This document shows positions 45,116 through 58,450 of a stretch of 64,000 nucleotides of DNA, piece by piece. This DNA is from Amblyornis subalaris (taxonomy: Eukaryota; Chordata; Aves; Passeriformes; Ptilonorhynchidae): NCBI GenBank assembly GCA_018881555.1, contig JACAXG010000025.1:4409899-4473898 (forward strand). Reading direction: 5' to 3'. Every line of letters starts with the position of its first letter. Position 1 is the stretch's first letter. The notes below the pieces were generated by a model. That model was not told where the DNA came from and ran no database searches. It was given only the letters and a program-made list of their open reading frames with translations. The translations under genes and the position numbers were made by a program.

Positions 45116-48100
45116 AAAGCAGTAGAGCTGCATGAGAGTGTCATTGTGCTGGAGTCAAGAAGCCCTGCCTTGTGACTTTTTGGTGGCAATTAGCTTCACC
45201 CAATCAGCCTCTTAATTAGTGCAGTTATTTTGGTCGTAGGACAAATTTAGATGTCTCTCCATTGACCTCCACTGCACAGCAGAGAAATGGAGAGGTGATC
45301 AGCCATGCTCNTTATTGAATTTAGATATATCAAAAGAGCTTTGTAAAGGTGTTCAGTATTTTACAGATGTGCAGACTGATGCAGGACCCAGTAAGGAGCT
45401 TACCCAGGTTTTACAGTGGAGCAGCATCAAAGCCAAGGCTAGAATGGAGGTCCCTGTGTTCTGGCTCAGCTTTGTAAGAACAACTCTGTTCTCCAAAAAT
45501 GAGAGGACATGAGCACAACGGGTTCTTCCGAGATCACATTCTGCTGTAGGATGCCAGGAAGTCCCTTGGGTTCTGTGTTGCAGCTATCACAATATGTTTC
45601 CGTTCAGCGTGGTAATAACAAGTGGAATTTTTTCCTGTTATTGTTATTATTTGCTCCACTGCACTTACATTTTCTGCATGTGCTAATTTTAGGTTGTTTT
45701 GTGGCTTTAGCAAAATATTTTATCACATATTTAATTTTAAGCATGTGCTCTGGAACATAAAAGCATTTAAATCTCATGTTCAAATTTAAGCAGATACAGG
45801 GATTGACACACGTGTTCACCAATTGTTCAATAAGTTTGTGACTGTTTTGCCAAAATAAGATGTATATAAATGAGAATAAATCCTTACATATTATTTCAAT
45901 AAGTATGATTCCAGTGACTGCAGAGGATTCTAGCAGGAGCTGGCTGTGATCTTCAGTATTTCTTAGCTACATGCAGTCTCAGGCACCAGCAGGAGGCTCA
46001 GCCCCTCACTGCCCAGGTGTGGCTCACCAGCATTGGTCCATGCAGCCCTGCATCAGCCCTGGCTCTCTGGGCCTTGAAATTTGACATCTGATCCACTAGC
46101 ATGGCATATGTGGTCCTCAAGTGGGGAAGATCATGATGTAGCCCTGTCACTGATGTCACGGGGATTCATCATAATCTTTTAAACCTGTTAAACTTTTAGA
46201 AAAAACACCTCATACATCCTTGATTTACCACTCCTGTGTAACACTGATGTAGCAGGATCCACATTTTGGCAAAGACATTGGAAGTATTTTTAACAATCAA
46301 ATCTACCTCTGTGGGAAAGGGGAGAGCTGAGCAAACCCAACCAGGTCATGCATCCTGAATTTCAAATGAAGAAGGGACTAATTGCCTCCAGTTGTTACAG
46401 CTTTGGCTCAGGACTGTGTGGCCATCTGCAGTCTAGATGGGTGAATTTGCTTTCCAGGGAAGCACAGTACTGGCTCTGGAGAACTCTTTTTCTTAAGGTC
46501 TCATTTTAGGCTGTAGTCAATAAGTGGTTGAAATATGTGTCTATTTAATGATGGTGAAAATTGAAGGTGTCCAGTAAAGCAGCTGTAATTGTGTTTAATG
46601 CTGAGACAATGAACCTAGTTAAGATTCAATTTGGTCTTCCTCTTTGTTCCCTGGTTCCTGTAATAAATGGTTAATTACCAGCTTCAAAGGCTCAGGGTAA
46701 TTTGTCAGCTTGCAGAAATCGCGGTGATCACCATACTGTCAGTAAGAAGTGTGACGCCATTGTTTTTCCAGATGAAAATATTTATTCTTTTATAGGAAGT
46801 GCTAAGCAATCTACTGGCTTGAATTATCAAGCCAGAGCCTTTCCCCTCCTCTGTGGCAGGGGTGAGGGCTGTGTTGATGTCTGTGTGACCCCTTTTTCTC
46901 TGCCAGGAGGTCCCTGGCAGGGCAAAGGCTTAGCACCAGACCTATCCCATTACCATGAGGTAATGGAGCCCCTCAGGAAGGTCCCATATTTGAGCCCTCA
47001 TTTGAGCTGATTTGTAGCTAAATTTGCTCTCTTAATATTTCTATTTCCAAAAGCCCCAAAACCTACAAACCCAAAGCCACTAAACCCCAGCCTGATCCAC
47101 ATTTGCTTGTCTTGGAGGAAGGACCAATGACCCTGTGGGTGACTGGGCTGAGATGTTCCCTTTGCTCTGAGTACCCAGTTAATTTGAGCATTGCAGTTAG
47201 GATTTCCTTGTTTCTTTGTGTGTTAGGGATGCTGAAACAGACTGAATTTGTATGATCAGGCACATGATATCACTGTTATACTCTTGTTGCCACTGTTATT
47301 CACCAAGATTTCCTGCAAACAGCAGTAACTGCTGGTTCTCTGAGCCAAAGACGCTGTGAGCACAAAATTAACAGCACCTTGCTACAGAAATGCTGAGTGA
47401 ATTTTAGACAGACAGTAGTACTCATCTATTCTGTTTTACCATATGCCTCTCCAAAATTCTAGGTTCTTTAAATATATGAATGAAAAATATAATGATTTAA
47501 AAAAAAAAAAAAGAANTCTCGGGAGACAGTGGAACNTAGAAAAACCACAGCACAATTTCCATTATGTAGCCTGTTCTTCTTTTCAGGCTCCAAGTTTCCT
47601 CTAGGAAGTAATCTGCTGACTAGGATTACTGCCCAAGATAGCTTCCTCAAATTTAACAATCTTCTCACTGCAGGACAAAGAAAGGGAAGGTTGTGTCCCA
47701 GTAACTGGGAAATGTGTGGCAGGGTCAGGGTAGATACTGATCTGCTGATCCTGGCATTTTACTTCACAAAAACGACCCATGCAAAAGGCATTTGCATCTT
47801 TTCTCTGTCCCTGGCCAAATCATGCTAATAAGACAATTAAAATTGCACCTTCTCCCTTGCAGCTGAAGAAGAAACAAACCCAGAGCAACCCCTTTCCCTT
47901 TACAAATATTCCTCTTACTTTCAGAAACATTGACAAGCACCATTCAGGTCTAAGAACTTTGGGAAGACTCATAATTAGGATGCAGTGTCATTGAGCTACG
48001 TGCTCAGAGTTTAACAAGACAGATCACAAATTAGCAAGGATGGATTCTCGCAAGCTGCTGGTAACTGTGAACCGTGGGGTTACTCACTGTCTCTAGTTTT

Positions 48101-49801
48101 TCTCATTCCTTTCATCTCTTGACCTGTCCTTCTACTTTACTGTTATCAGAATATTTGAAGTTGGCATATAACTGATTTTCTGTAGCTGATCCATAAACAA
48201 GTAAGTGAGGAGTGTTTCTCTTAGGGAATAAATTTGATTTATAATGCTTCTTCATAATTAAACCCCCTAAAAAGCCCCAAATTGCACACATTTCTCTTAA
48301 ACTTTTTGTGCCTCCTTGCAGAACAGCCTTCATTCTGCCTCATCNTCTGTCTGTGAAGCAGAATGCTTCCACAAGCCTTAATTCATTACCAAAATGAGAC
48401 CAGAAAAGCAAAACAAGAGGTATCATTACAATCTTGAAAGCAGAGTGCAGGAGCTATCTGCAATCTAATGGGTCCTGCAATTACATCTTGATTGAACATG
48501 CTGATGAAGCTGCAGCCCTTTCTTGTACAACATGGCACTCATCATCATCAACATCACCATGACCCAGACCTGACTGAGAATTATAGTTTGCACAGNTGAG
48601 AAAGGGGAAGCCAAAACTGGGGGAGTGTTTGCCTAGATTCCGAGATTCTATGGTTTTCCTCATGCTCTTTTTGGCAAGTGTCTTGCATTGGACTTGCAGT
48701 CAACCAGTAGGGAGCGAGAAATGTTATCTAACATTTTTCCTTAACCAAATATTACTATAGTAAGCACCTAGGAGCCTTTATCAGGAATAGGTCCCAAGCA
48801 AAAGTATTTTCTGTATTCCAAAGTTGGTCCTAAAGAGCTACCAACCTAAAGAAACCAGTCAGGGAAGCATGTCATTAAGATCCTCTTCACCATGCAGGAA
48901 AATTGAGGCTCAGGAGCACAAATATCACAGAGAAGGTGCTGGAGAAGAGATGAGAGAGAACCTCTTTTTTCTGGTTTTAGATGAACTCCAAGTGGTTGAA
49001 TTTGGCAGGGAGGACTGATTTATGCATCACAACATACACCAGTTCTAGATCCTGGCTCCATTTGCTATCTGTGGCCTGTGGCTGCCTTAAACTTTATTTT
49101 AGGTGTGTTATGATTCCTTTTCTCCCACGGCTGTAGAGGATTCTGAGTCCACATTGCCCTGAACAGGCTGAGCTGCTTACTGCTTTCCTGGGATACGGCA
49201 GCAGGTCCAGTTGGATGCCATACAAGATAAGATAACTAATGGCCCTCTTGCCTTTCAGGCCTGAGTTGGGTCCTGCTGGAGACCACGGGTTATTTTCTAT
49301 TCACTCTGATGCCCTTTGNATTAGGCAGTGAACTGTTGCCTTTTCTGCTCTCCTCTCTCTGCTGTCACTGTTACTCTGTCACACAGGTGGAAACAGCACG
49401 TTTTTAAAAATCAATGGCTTTTAGAGTAGTAAAGGAAGCAAGGAAACCTAATTTAACAGTTTGGAGAGACAGAGGAAGGATTTAGAGGTGTGAAGACACT
49501 GACTAACAAATCAGTCCTCTCTGGGCTGCTGTCACTGAAGTCCAGATGGTACCTGAGCATCTCAGATGCTGGAGCCAGGCATCCTCAGTTCAGACAGACG
49601 GCTCGATACGGTGCAGAGCAGGACCAGCTGCACAGAGGAGGGTGGCTGTTACCTTTCTGCTGCAGCTGCTTCCCGCTGAAGTCTCATACATGCCCATTGC
49701 TTTGGTAAAGGTTAACTCATGCTGGGGAGTTTTAATTGTCTATTATCTGCCCAGAAGGAACTATTTTAAACAGAGCAAGGCAAACCCCTTCCTTTTCTGG
49801 C
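45116..49801. other. Non-coding stretch
   Basis: No gene or repeat family is recognised. A run of 14 A lies at 47499-47512. The segment 46560-46700 has GTAATTGTGTTTAATG, AATGGTTAATTACC and GGGTAATTTGTC words and could be a regulatory element. Frames of up to 102 codons lack domains. Confidence 0.4.
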
Positions 49802-49817
49802 TTTTTTTTTTTTTTTT
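49802..49817. repeat. Poly-T run (16 T)
   Basis: Sixteen consecutive T without a neighbouring retroposed sequence. Confidence 0.85.
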
Positions 49818-49971
49818 GAGTATTTTTCAAAGAAATGTGTACATTAATCAAACTCATGAATGAACAAAGGAAAGATAACAGCAGTGATGTGTTCATTGGG
49901 GAAGGAGACCCTGGGTCACACAGATCCAGCAGCAATGAATCTAAATAAAGTCAGGGAGAGTGTCACTGACT

Positions 49972-49991
49972 ACTGCAATTATTATTGCAGT
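49972..49991. repeat. Perfect 8-bp hairpin
   Basis: ACTGCAAT and ATTGCAGT flank the loop TATT. It is short and isolated, and no function is assigned. Confidence 0.7.
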
Positions 49992-52633
49992 GATTGATAA
50001 TGTAGTTCGTCAGCTAATGTGGTGATGTGCGTGGTCTGAAGGTCAGCAGCACAGNTGGTGAGTTGGAAAACCATGCTGTTGCGATGGGATGGGCTGATGC
50101 TTCATGGTCTGATACCCAGCTCTTGTAAATCAAGATTGATTTGGATTACAGTGCCCAGGTCCTGGGCTGTCCTGCATGTGGTAGCTCTGCAGGATTGGTC
50201 TGAAGTTTGTCCAGCTTCAGCCTTTTCAAGTTGGGTTGCTAACTTTTATTGATCCCTTCCCTTAGTTTTAAATCTAATTTAGGTTTCAGAGGAGAAATAG
50301 AATGGATTTATCTGTTTCTGTCAAAGAAAATAGTAACGTAAGAAATCCTTTTGTGGGGATATGGCNGGTTTTACTCACTTCTGAGGGATACAATGAGATT
50401 TAATAAGTGATTTGGAGAGTATAGNGAGATTTCTGGTAGTTCACTCGCTGAGGTATCGTGGGCAAAACAAAAAGAGGTGGAAGATCTGAGGTGAATGCCA
50501 GGTAACCTGTAATGATGAAGGAAACAATACACTCTATTGTGACATAAAGGGTGCTAAGGACACCTTTCAGAGCAGATTAATATCTGTATTATTCCAGAAG
50601 TTCAAAACACGTAAGATTACAGATTAANTTGAGGGCTTAGAAGAATGGAGTAATGAACATACAACATAATTGAAGAGCAGGAAACTGGCATACACTGATG
50701 AAGGAAAATAAAGGAGCTCTGTGCTCTTCTATTCCCACTGTCATGACTATCATATCCAAGTGTAACTCATCACCGTTGTACAAACTGAGAACTGAGAAGA
50801 GAAAGAGAAGAGGCGCGGGGATTTTGTTGAAACTGCTGAATTCAGGGCAGAGCAAGGCACTCAGAATGAAGAACTGGAAACTTTTGCCACAGTAGCAACT
50901 GTAATTAACACCTTCTTATTTGTCACACATAACCAGCAACAGGGACGTGAAGTAAGATTTGTNCCTGAGTTTTGACCTGTCTTGGTACAGTGTCTGGATG
51001 TGCCATATGTAGTTACATCACACAAAGGTACATTTTCTTTTGCCTCTCAAATTTCCTCTTTGGATGTTTTGAGACGTATTTTTGGGNCAAGCTTTCTTCT
51101 GGTACTAAATTATTCAGGCTGAAATCGCATAAAAATAGCAGACTGGACAGTTTTAAAGGCAACTAGAAATCTGAATACCATCTTTATTTATTATCAAATA
51201 GAGAATAAATTTGAAGCTGCTTTACTGCATTGTTCTATAAATATTGACTAAAGTACTGCTGTACAAGGAAGCATGTAAGTTATTACTGAGTCCTCTAAAG
51301 ACAGAAAGGGAGAATTTTTCATTCATTTCATTGTATTGCCAGAGTCTTTGAAGTCATTCATTGTAGGAAGAAGAGACATCTTACAGGTAATTTACTGTAT
51401 TTGTGCCTTCTGTCCCATGGGCTGTAATGCAAGATGAAATGTCAGCTTCTGCTTTCAGTCTTCATTTCTCCTGCATTACTCCACCCTCTTTCTCTGAGGT
51501 ACTCTTCAATGTAATCATTATACTCCAGTTTGGCTCCCTGCAGAAAGCTTGAATGGTATCACTTGCAGTAAAGATGTTGGCTCCTTCACCTAAGGATTTT
51601 TCTGTTCCAGGAAGCAAANGGCAAAGCCAATGGTGCCTCTACGGTGGAGACACTGTGCTGACACCCATTTGTACTCCCAGGAAGAAGAGGGGCACTGTGG
51701 TGGGGGTCTGCATCATCACAGGCTGTTGCTGGACATGGAGAAACAAAGATAGAATGAAATAAATGAAATAAAGATAGAATTTCTGAATTAGAAATGCAGA
51801 TGAGNCTTTTTCTGTAAAAAAGGACTCCAAACCGCATGCAAGGTTGTGACAGAAAATTATCATGGAGATCACTGTTTCTCATGAACAGAAGAAAATCTTG
51901 GTGGAAACACAAAAGTGATGCCCAACACTCTCTTCAGGCTCTGCCACTCAACTGCTGTACTTTGTACTGACTTTGTGCTTTTCAGGTACTGGAAACACAA
52001 AGCTCATGAAATGCTGGTCCTCCATACCCTGNAGTACAGGCACCTTTGGGGGAAACCTGGTGGCTGTTTGAAACTATGATTACAGATATGGATGGTCTCT
52101 GTCTTATCTTCAATTAAAGCAGTGAGTACCTTTGGCACAAGAGAGAGGAATCCCATTTGTGGTTCGGATTCACAAGTGAGCGTGTGAAACCCAGCTGACA
52201 AACTATGGATGTGTCTCCTCAGTGAACCTGTCAGCAGGACAGATGGTGCAAACTCCCTTCAGGTTAAAAAAATTCATTAAAATGGCCGTCTCATGCTCTT
52301 TTTGTGGATAGATGTTATTTTATGACTGAGTGCTCAAAAATGTGCCGGTGTTGGCCTGTAGATAAAGGTCCTTGTCTCCTAAAGGTGTTAATACAGAATC
52401 CAAACAACTGTGNTATTTCTAAAGGGATCTGTGGCAAAGTGGAGACATTTTCTGCCCGGGCAGGCANGGCCGGTGCTTTGCTTCTCAGTAGTTAGAAGGA
52501 TGACTGAAAAGGTGCTGTTCAAGGGAGCATAGGGAACTATCNTTTTGGTAGTGCTGGCCACTGACTGCTGTAGGAAAGGTCCAGCCCCCTTCAGAGGGCT
52601 GTTTTTCTTCTTTGAAGAGGGAAGAATCCACAG
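49992..52633. other. Non-coding stretch
   Basis: No gene or repeat family is recognised. Several N bases are present (50055, 50366, 50425, 50628 and others). Overlapping frames on both strands at 51553-51912 have no domains. Confidence 0.4.
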
Positions 52634-52725
52634 TGCTGCATTATATGTCCCAGACTGTGGGATCTTCTGCTCATGGCCCTCAGTCTAACTCTCCTGTTCC
52701 TCTGTTCACCACGTGAAAAGGAGAG
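52634..52725 (+). other. Exon-like segment with a hydrophobic leader
   Basis: An acceptor-like AG at 52632-52633 follows a pyrimidine patch about 20 bases upstream. A consensus donor GAG|GTAAGT is at 52723-52731. Between them a frame is open and contains an ATG at 52673 followed by ALSLTLLFLCSPREK, a signal-peptide-like hydrophobic run. The segment is short, the acceptor is only moderate and no mature domain follows, so this may be coincidence. Confidence 0.2.
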
Positions 52726-53289
52726 GTAAGTCACGTTGTACCTGTTTTGTAGTAGTTTTGTANTACAAGTATCTCCAGCTGTAGGCACATAGGATCCCAT
52801 CACTGGCCAAAAATCCTCAGTGCTTCTTCCACGGTAGAGGGGANTCAATGGTTAACGCAGCTATGACCTTCTCCTCAAAAGAAATGTAAAGTTTGTCTAC
52901 TTGCATGGGAAAAACAATCTTCAGCATTGAGATAGCAGAGGAAGACAGAGAAAGAAGGCAAAAAAAAGCGGAAGGATACCTTGATTGGGTATGGGGAAAG
53001 CTTAGCAATAACATGTTCTAAAAAGGAAGAAGGAACTGTCTGAAGGAGTTCAGTGCCCCCATTTCTTGCCTCCCTGGAGCCTGGACCTGGCAGATGCCGT
53101 TTGCAATCCCAATTTGCAACCTCATGTCCCTGCCACAGCCTGGGAGAGCTTGGGCACATGTCCCAGCACCGAGCCTACACTGCAAACACCACTCTGTTGT
53201 GCCACACAGCTGTTTTAGTGTTCTCCTGAACTGTTTTCTGGGGCAGAGTTAGGGGTTTTTTAATGTCTTAAGGAGTAAGGTTTTAATAT

Positions 53290-53332
53290 TTTATATATGT
53301 AATGTATATGTATATACATATATATATATGTT
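53290..53332. repeat. AT/ATGT-rich microsatellite
   Basis: A mixture of TATATATG, TATATGTATATACATA and (AT)n. It is imperfect and locally self-complementary. Confidence 0.8.
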
Positions 53333-53452
53333 TATAATAGTTTTTTCTTCTGGAATATTTCAACGTCCGCCTCCTGAAATAGTTTATTTGGGATAATTTC
53401 TCTGTTCTTGGGCAAATGTAATTTTTTTCCATTTTTTCAGTGACTATATTGT

Positions 53453-53469
53453 TATTCTATTCTATTCTA
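53453..53469 (+). repeat. Short ATTCT repeat
   Basis: Three ATTCT units followed by AG. ATTCT pentamers are known to expand in some vertebrate loci, but three units are not notable. Confidence 0.7.
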
Positions 53470-56400
53470 GTACTTACACCACTGTTATCCCCTGAAGGTA
53501 CCAGTACCTCCAATATCAGCTAACAGTAAATGCCCTGACTGAGCTCAGAGACTGAATTTAATGTGGAATTAAAGAGTGGTATGACACATACTCAACTTCA
53601 GCTCAGGGTATTCTCTGTCCCTCCCTCTCAGCAGCTTCTGACNCTGTCCTCTTCCCCTCAGAAAGGTGTAAGTCCTCAGTGAGGCCAGCTGAACTCTGCA
53701 GGTATGGAGCCCTGGAGACCGAGCTCACAGTTAGAACAGGGCTTTGTTCTCAGGAGCTGTCAGTGTGAGGTCATGCCATGTTACAGCAAGAAGGTTCATG
53801 ATGCCACCTTAACAGGAGAAAACAATGTAGCCCTGAGCTGTGTTTCAAGGGATAAAAGAACTGGAACCACTAGGGGAAAATCCATCAAATAAGATGAAAG
53901 TACATCACCAAGAAAAAAAAAAAGGAATGAAAAAACCCCTGTGATGTACTAGTCTATGAAGCACAAAAGTAACAATGAAAGTAGTAACTTCAGAGAGTGC
54001 TATTGCTTGTTCAGGCCTGCCTTTGATCTTTCTTTTTGATTCCCACAAGGGCATCTTCACAGCCCTTGGATGTGGAATTGCTGGTACTGAGGCCTCACCC
54101 ATGGGATGGCCAGCAGCCCTCCCTGCCCGTGTGATGTGCTTGGGCCGTGGCACGTGTGCACCGTGCAGCCCCCGAGCCATCCGCAGCCCCTGTGAGCATG
54201 AGGTTGCAGGTAGTGCTAAGGGTCAGAAAAGGGGGCTGCCCTTGCCCAGCCCCAGAGCAGGTTTAGGAACTAGTCCCCTTTCCTGTGCCATTGCTGCAGG
54301 CTGATCAGANTGTCTTCTGGGCGTCTTTCCCTAGAGCAAGCTCACAGCATCTTCACAGACCTCCCCCTCCAGCAATGGGGCTGCCCCAGGACCATCTGNA
54401 CCTACTGAGGAGGCAGGCCCAGAATTCTGTCGCTTTGGAGAAACAGCCTTTGTGATTTTTTCCCATGTGGTTTTAGAAAGAAGAGGTCAGACTAACCCTC
54501 AGTACTGAAAACGTAGTATTGTTCATGGCTTCTGCTCTCTCTTCCTTGCTTGCTGTTTACTGATGAGAAGGACTCGGAGAGTTTGTCATCCCAGACTGTA
54601 AAATGAAGCCACCTTGACTGTGCTAGGAAGGTGTGCACCTCAGTACCATGACACCAGTGCATGTGGGACTTGAGCTTCCTCTGAGCAAGCATGGAAGTTA
54701 GAGCAAAATCAGGAGTATCCAGCAAACCTTGCAAACTAGTGTTTGATTAATTTCAGACAGCTTTAATTAAGAAGTATTCCCTCCTTACTTAATTATGTGT
54801 TTTATGAGAAGTGGATGTGATTATCTGAAATCNAGCAAGGGATGGTGTTTCTGTAATCTCATCAATACAGGGTATATCAGCTCTGGGAAATAAGACAGTG
54901 TTAACAAATAGCCAAATACAGAAACACACCCCTGCCAGACATTCATAGATCCACCTTAAATTAATATTTGAATTTGCTTCAGTGTATCACATATTGTGAC
55001 GTACCATCTCTTATGTTAAATGCTATCTTTTTGTTGATTGCATTTTAGTTTTATTGTAGTGCTCTGTGTGGAAAAGAGGATTATTCTGAAATAAGTTAGG
55101 GCTCAAGCTTGAAATGTCTGGAACAGACATGCTTTTAGATGCATTATTTTCAAGGCAAAATATTCAGCTTGCAGTCTCTTAAAGTCTCTCTCTTTTCTTT
55201 TTTAACCCAAAAAGTGCTTGGCCATTCTATCCTTTGATGATCAGGAGCTTTTAAAATGGCTTATAAAGGTGTTCAGATGCCAGGCCTTCTAAATCAACTG
55301 TAATTCCTGAACATTTAGACCATGCTTAGGAAAGGGTAATAATATATATGCTCTTCATCTGCAGCAAATATACATGTACAAGCTGATGCTGCTAGTGACT
55401 TGATTATGATACAGAATCATCAAAACAAAATTTTTTGGTCCTGTAAGTTTTCAAGTTGATGACAAAGAGAATGCAACAGGCGGATGACAGAAATGAAACA
55501 GGACAGTACAGGAGGTTGACAGCAAATAAAATGTGGTCACCAGGACAGCAGGAATCACATGGACCACTGCCTGTTTATTTTCCCTAAACTCTCTAAATAT
55601 GTCTTTCTGCAACAAATGTGGACTGTGGAAAACTATAAATGTCCACTTTTACAGCTTCGTATCTTAGCCATGAATTGAATAATTTACATTACTGAGGAGT
55701 GAAATGGTGCAAAGCTGCTTGAACATGGAGGTAAATGGAAGTCTTTTATGAGAGACATTTCGCAAAGGAAAGGTGTAGAAAAGTCAAGATGTGTAAGCAA
55801 GACCCAGAATAACCTCAAGGGTGATGTGCTTAAGCTTCACTGAATAAACAACAGAATGATTTGATATNCTTCCCAATAAGCTTTACAAATATTACTGCAC
55901 TGTCTGAACGTATTTCATACTAGCAAGCTAACAGGGTGTCAGAAGTGGCAGCACTCACGCCAAGACTCCACTCTGCCATGCTTCCCAGTTAAGTGCAGGG
56001 ACAGTAAATTTCACAGCATCTTTAATCTTTGTCTCAAGCATAAATAACTTCACATGGTCTTAAAAAAAAATAATTAAATAAAGTCCTTGCCTTCTTCCAG
56101 GTTTAATCTCATTGCTGATGCCTGTTGATGGATCAAACACTCAGTCCCCTATTTTTAAATCATTTAACTGGTTCAATAACTGTCTTAGCCTTTGCTTTGN
56201 TAGTTAAATCAATTCTTAGGAAAGAAAATAAGCTTGTCAGTGAATCATACCCAAAGGTCTACCTTTCCTAAGAGCCAGTTGCAGATTACATAAAATAAAT
56301 TAACTCTGAACTTTCTTAGAAATGACGGGGGGTGAAGAGAGCAAGTGCAAGAACTGCAAACCAGAAGCAGTGAGGGGTTGATAATGTTGCCATCATGGTG

Positions 56401-57599
56401 CCACAGAGCAGATGGCCGTAGACAGTTGCATCTCTGCCATTTGCAAGGAGTGGTTGCCGTCACCATGCCTGTCCATCTCAGTATCTTTGCAAGCAAAGCA
56501 CAAATGTATGAAGCAACATAAAACAACTCTCATAAAAAGTTAAAATGCTTAGAAAGTCCTTAGACCCAAGCTGGAAATCCTTCCCCAGGAGATACATCCA
56601 TGGGGTTTGAATCCTCAGAAAGACCTCAGCACTGGGAAATGCATCTATGTCCTGGGCAACACTGTCATGGACACCAAGTAGCCCTGAGGACCGATTTATA
56701 AGAAAATGGAATAGCCTGTAGCTCTCTGTCTTTCCTATACTTCTTCATAGTCATTGCTTTGGTCTTTTCCTAAATGTCTGGTTTGTCATGAGATGCCAGG
56801 GGGAAGTTCATGAAGGGATGCCTGAAAGACACCTCTGGATGAAACTTCTATTGCATTGGTTCTTGGGGTTGGAGGGCATTGGACTTGAGGACCTAATTCT
56901 AGGGACAAACTGAGCTGGAAACATAATACAGAGCAATGGTCCCATGTCCTCTCAAATAGGACATGGTAGTCACTTAGGTCAGAGTGAAGTCAAGACAACA
57001 GAATAACATTTAAAAGTGCTTCTTTCTGTAGTCATTTTTCCTGCCAGCTACTAAATCTGTTCATGCTTCAGTTTTTCAGTTTAATGAAAGGTTTTCTTTC
57101 AAAATTTAAACTTCACCTGAAAATATTTTCAATCTTCCTTGCTTTTGGAGGACAGAGATTGAAATAATATGACAACTTATTTCTTTCCTTCACAACTGAA
57201 TGAACATTATTTCTATGGTTGCCTTTCTTGGTCTCTCCAATTTTTCACAGATTAGCAAAAAGAAGTTTTGTGACTTTCTCTTGCTTGCAAAGTTTAAGCA
57301 AGTTACACAGTGGAGAAATAAAAAAAATCTATGGAAGATAGAATTAGAATGTAAATGCAAGAACAGTCTCAAGAATCACCTTGATAAATGAGACACTCTG
57401 TAGTTTTTCCAAGACTAAATAGAAAAGTTGGATTCTATCATTGGAAATATCCTTTTCATGCTTTCTTCTGCCCATGCAAGTATATACAAGCCTGAAGTCA
57501 GAATTTGGGCCATAATACTTTTCCTACTGGAGCACCCTTTCCTGAAATGAGTCCTGTAGTATCTTCCAAAGACATCCTCTAGTCCTGCATTATAGCCAA
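53470..57599. other. Non-coding stretch, AT-rich in 54.7-55.4 kb
   Basis: No gene is recognised. The segment at about 54745-54830 (GTTTGATTAATTTCAG, GCTTTAATTAAG, TACTTAATTATGTG) has regulatory texture. The 109-codon frame at 53975-54304 and the opposite 91-codon frame lie in a GC-richer patch with several CpG but no domain. Confidence 0.4.
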
Positions 57600-58130
57600 G
57601 AGTTATATATACTTATTAAGCATTTGAGCAGCGTTATTCGCTTTTAAATGAAGACGGATTTTAACTTGCTGCTTCCAATTAGAATAATAATAAACATTTT
57701 CCTTAATGATAATGTCATGCAATAGTGTTAAATGGGAAATGCAAAAGGTTTTCTGTTGGTACAGTATAAGTTACAGTGTCATTAAATATATAATCAGCCA
57801 TTTATTGCTTGTGTTATTTTTGAGCACTTAAACGAAAAGTTGATTTGTCTCTTATTAGACCTCAATAAATGTTCCTTTAATAGTCATAGGGTGTTTTAAT
57901 GCTTTACAGAATCATTGTCATTAAATTAAATGCAAGACATTGGACTTAAATAAAAGAGAAATGGAAAAACTCAATAAATCAGGATAATAAAAGCTTTTCT
58001 TTGTGCTGTTTGAATTGTGCTGAAATGGATCTGTCTCTTAAACTGCCTTAGAAAGGCCGAAGTAGCTTAATTGCTTTAGGGCTTGATTATGCTGCATGAG
58101 TCAGCTGTGAGACTGTGGCAGTAAAAAGAG
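57600..58130. promoter_or_regulatory. Probable conserved noncoding element (A/T-rich)
   Basis: About 530 bases with no repeat and with dense A/T-rich cores: TACTTATTAAGCATTTG, TTCCAATTAGAATAATAATA, TCATTAAATATATAATC, CATTTATTGCTTG, CTTATTAGACCTC, GGTGTTTTAATG, CATTAAATTAAATGC, CAATAAATCAGGATAATAAA and TAGCTTAATTGC. The block ends in ATGAGTCAGC, an AP-1/MAF-like word, at about 58097. It is the longest block of this texture in the window and sits just before an exon-like segment. Confidence 0.4.
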
Positions 58131-58144
58131 ACATTTCACCACAG

Positions 58145-58203
58145 AAACTTGAGGATGAATTTTGCTGCTGCATTGGTAGACTTCCCTCAGAAACAATGGC
58201 CAG
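58145..58203 (+). other. Exon-like segment, 59 bp
   Basis: CATTTCACCACAG ends at 58144, and a consensus donor CAG|GTAAGA follows at 58204. Two of three frames are open. It begins 15-20 bases after the A/T-rich regulatory-looking block. The acceptor has a weak pyrimidine tract, so the donor is the main evidence. It could be a first or internal exon of a noncoding transcript. Confidence 0.2.
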
Positions 58204-58390
58204 GTAAGAGAAATCTACTGCAAGGACTTCTGCATCATGGGAGACTTTCTTCAACATCAGGGACACGTGGAGAATGCAGAAGGCACAACACCTGGGGATA
58301 ATTCCTTGCCCTTCTACAGTGATTTTCTTCAGATGCTATGGATTACTCTGGCATTCAGTGCCAAGACAAAAAATGGCTCTAAAGCACTTC

Positions 58391-58450
58391 ATGAGATATA
58401 TCTTGTGAGGTATATAAAATATATATATGATATGAGGTATATCTTAAACA
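58391..58450. repeat. AT-rich imperfect tandem repeat
   Basis: The ATGAG-GTATAT-type unit recurs: ATGAGATATATCTTGTGAGG, then TATATAAAATATATATATGA and TATGAGGTATATCTT. It is irregular and A/T-rich. Confidence 0.7.

Noticed and set aside
52155..52175. tRNA-like T-arm word GGTTCGGATTC
   Set aside because: No matching A-box, anticodon arm or acceptor stem at the right spacing.
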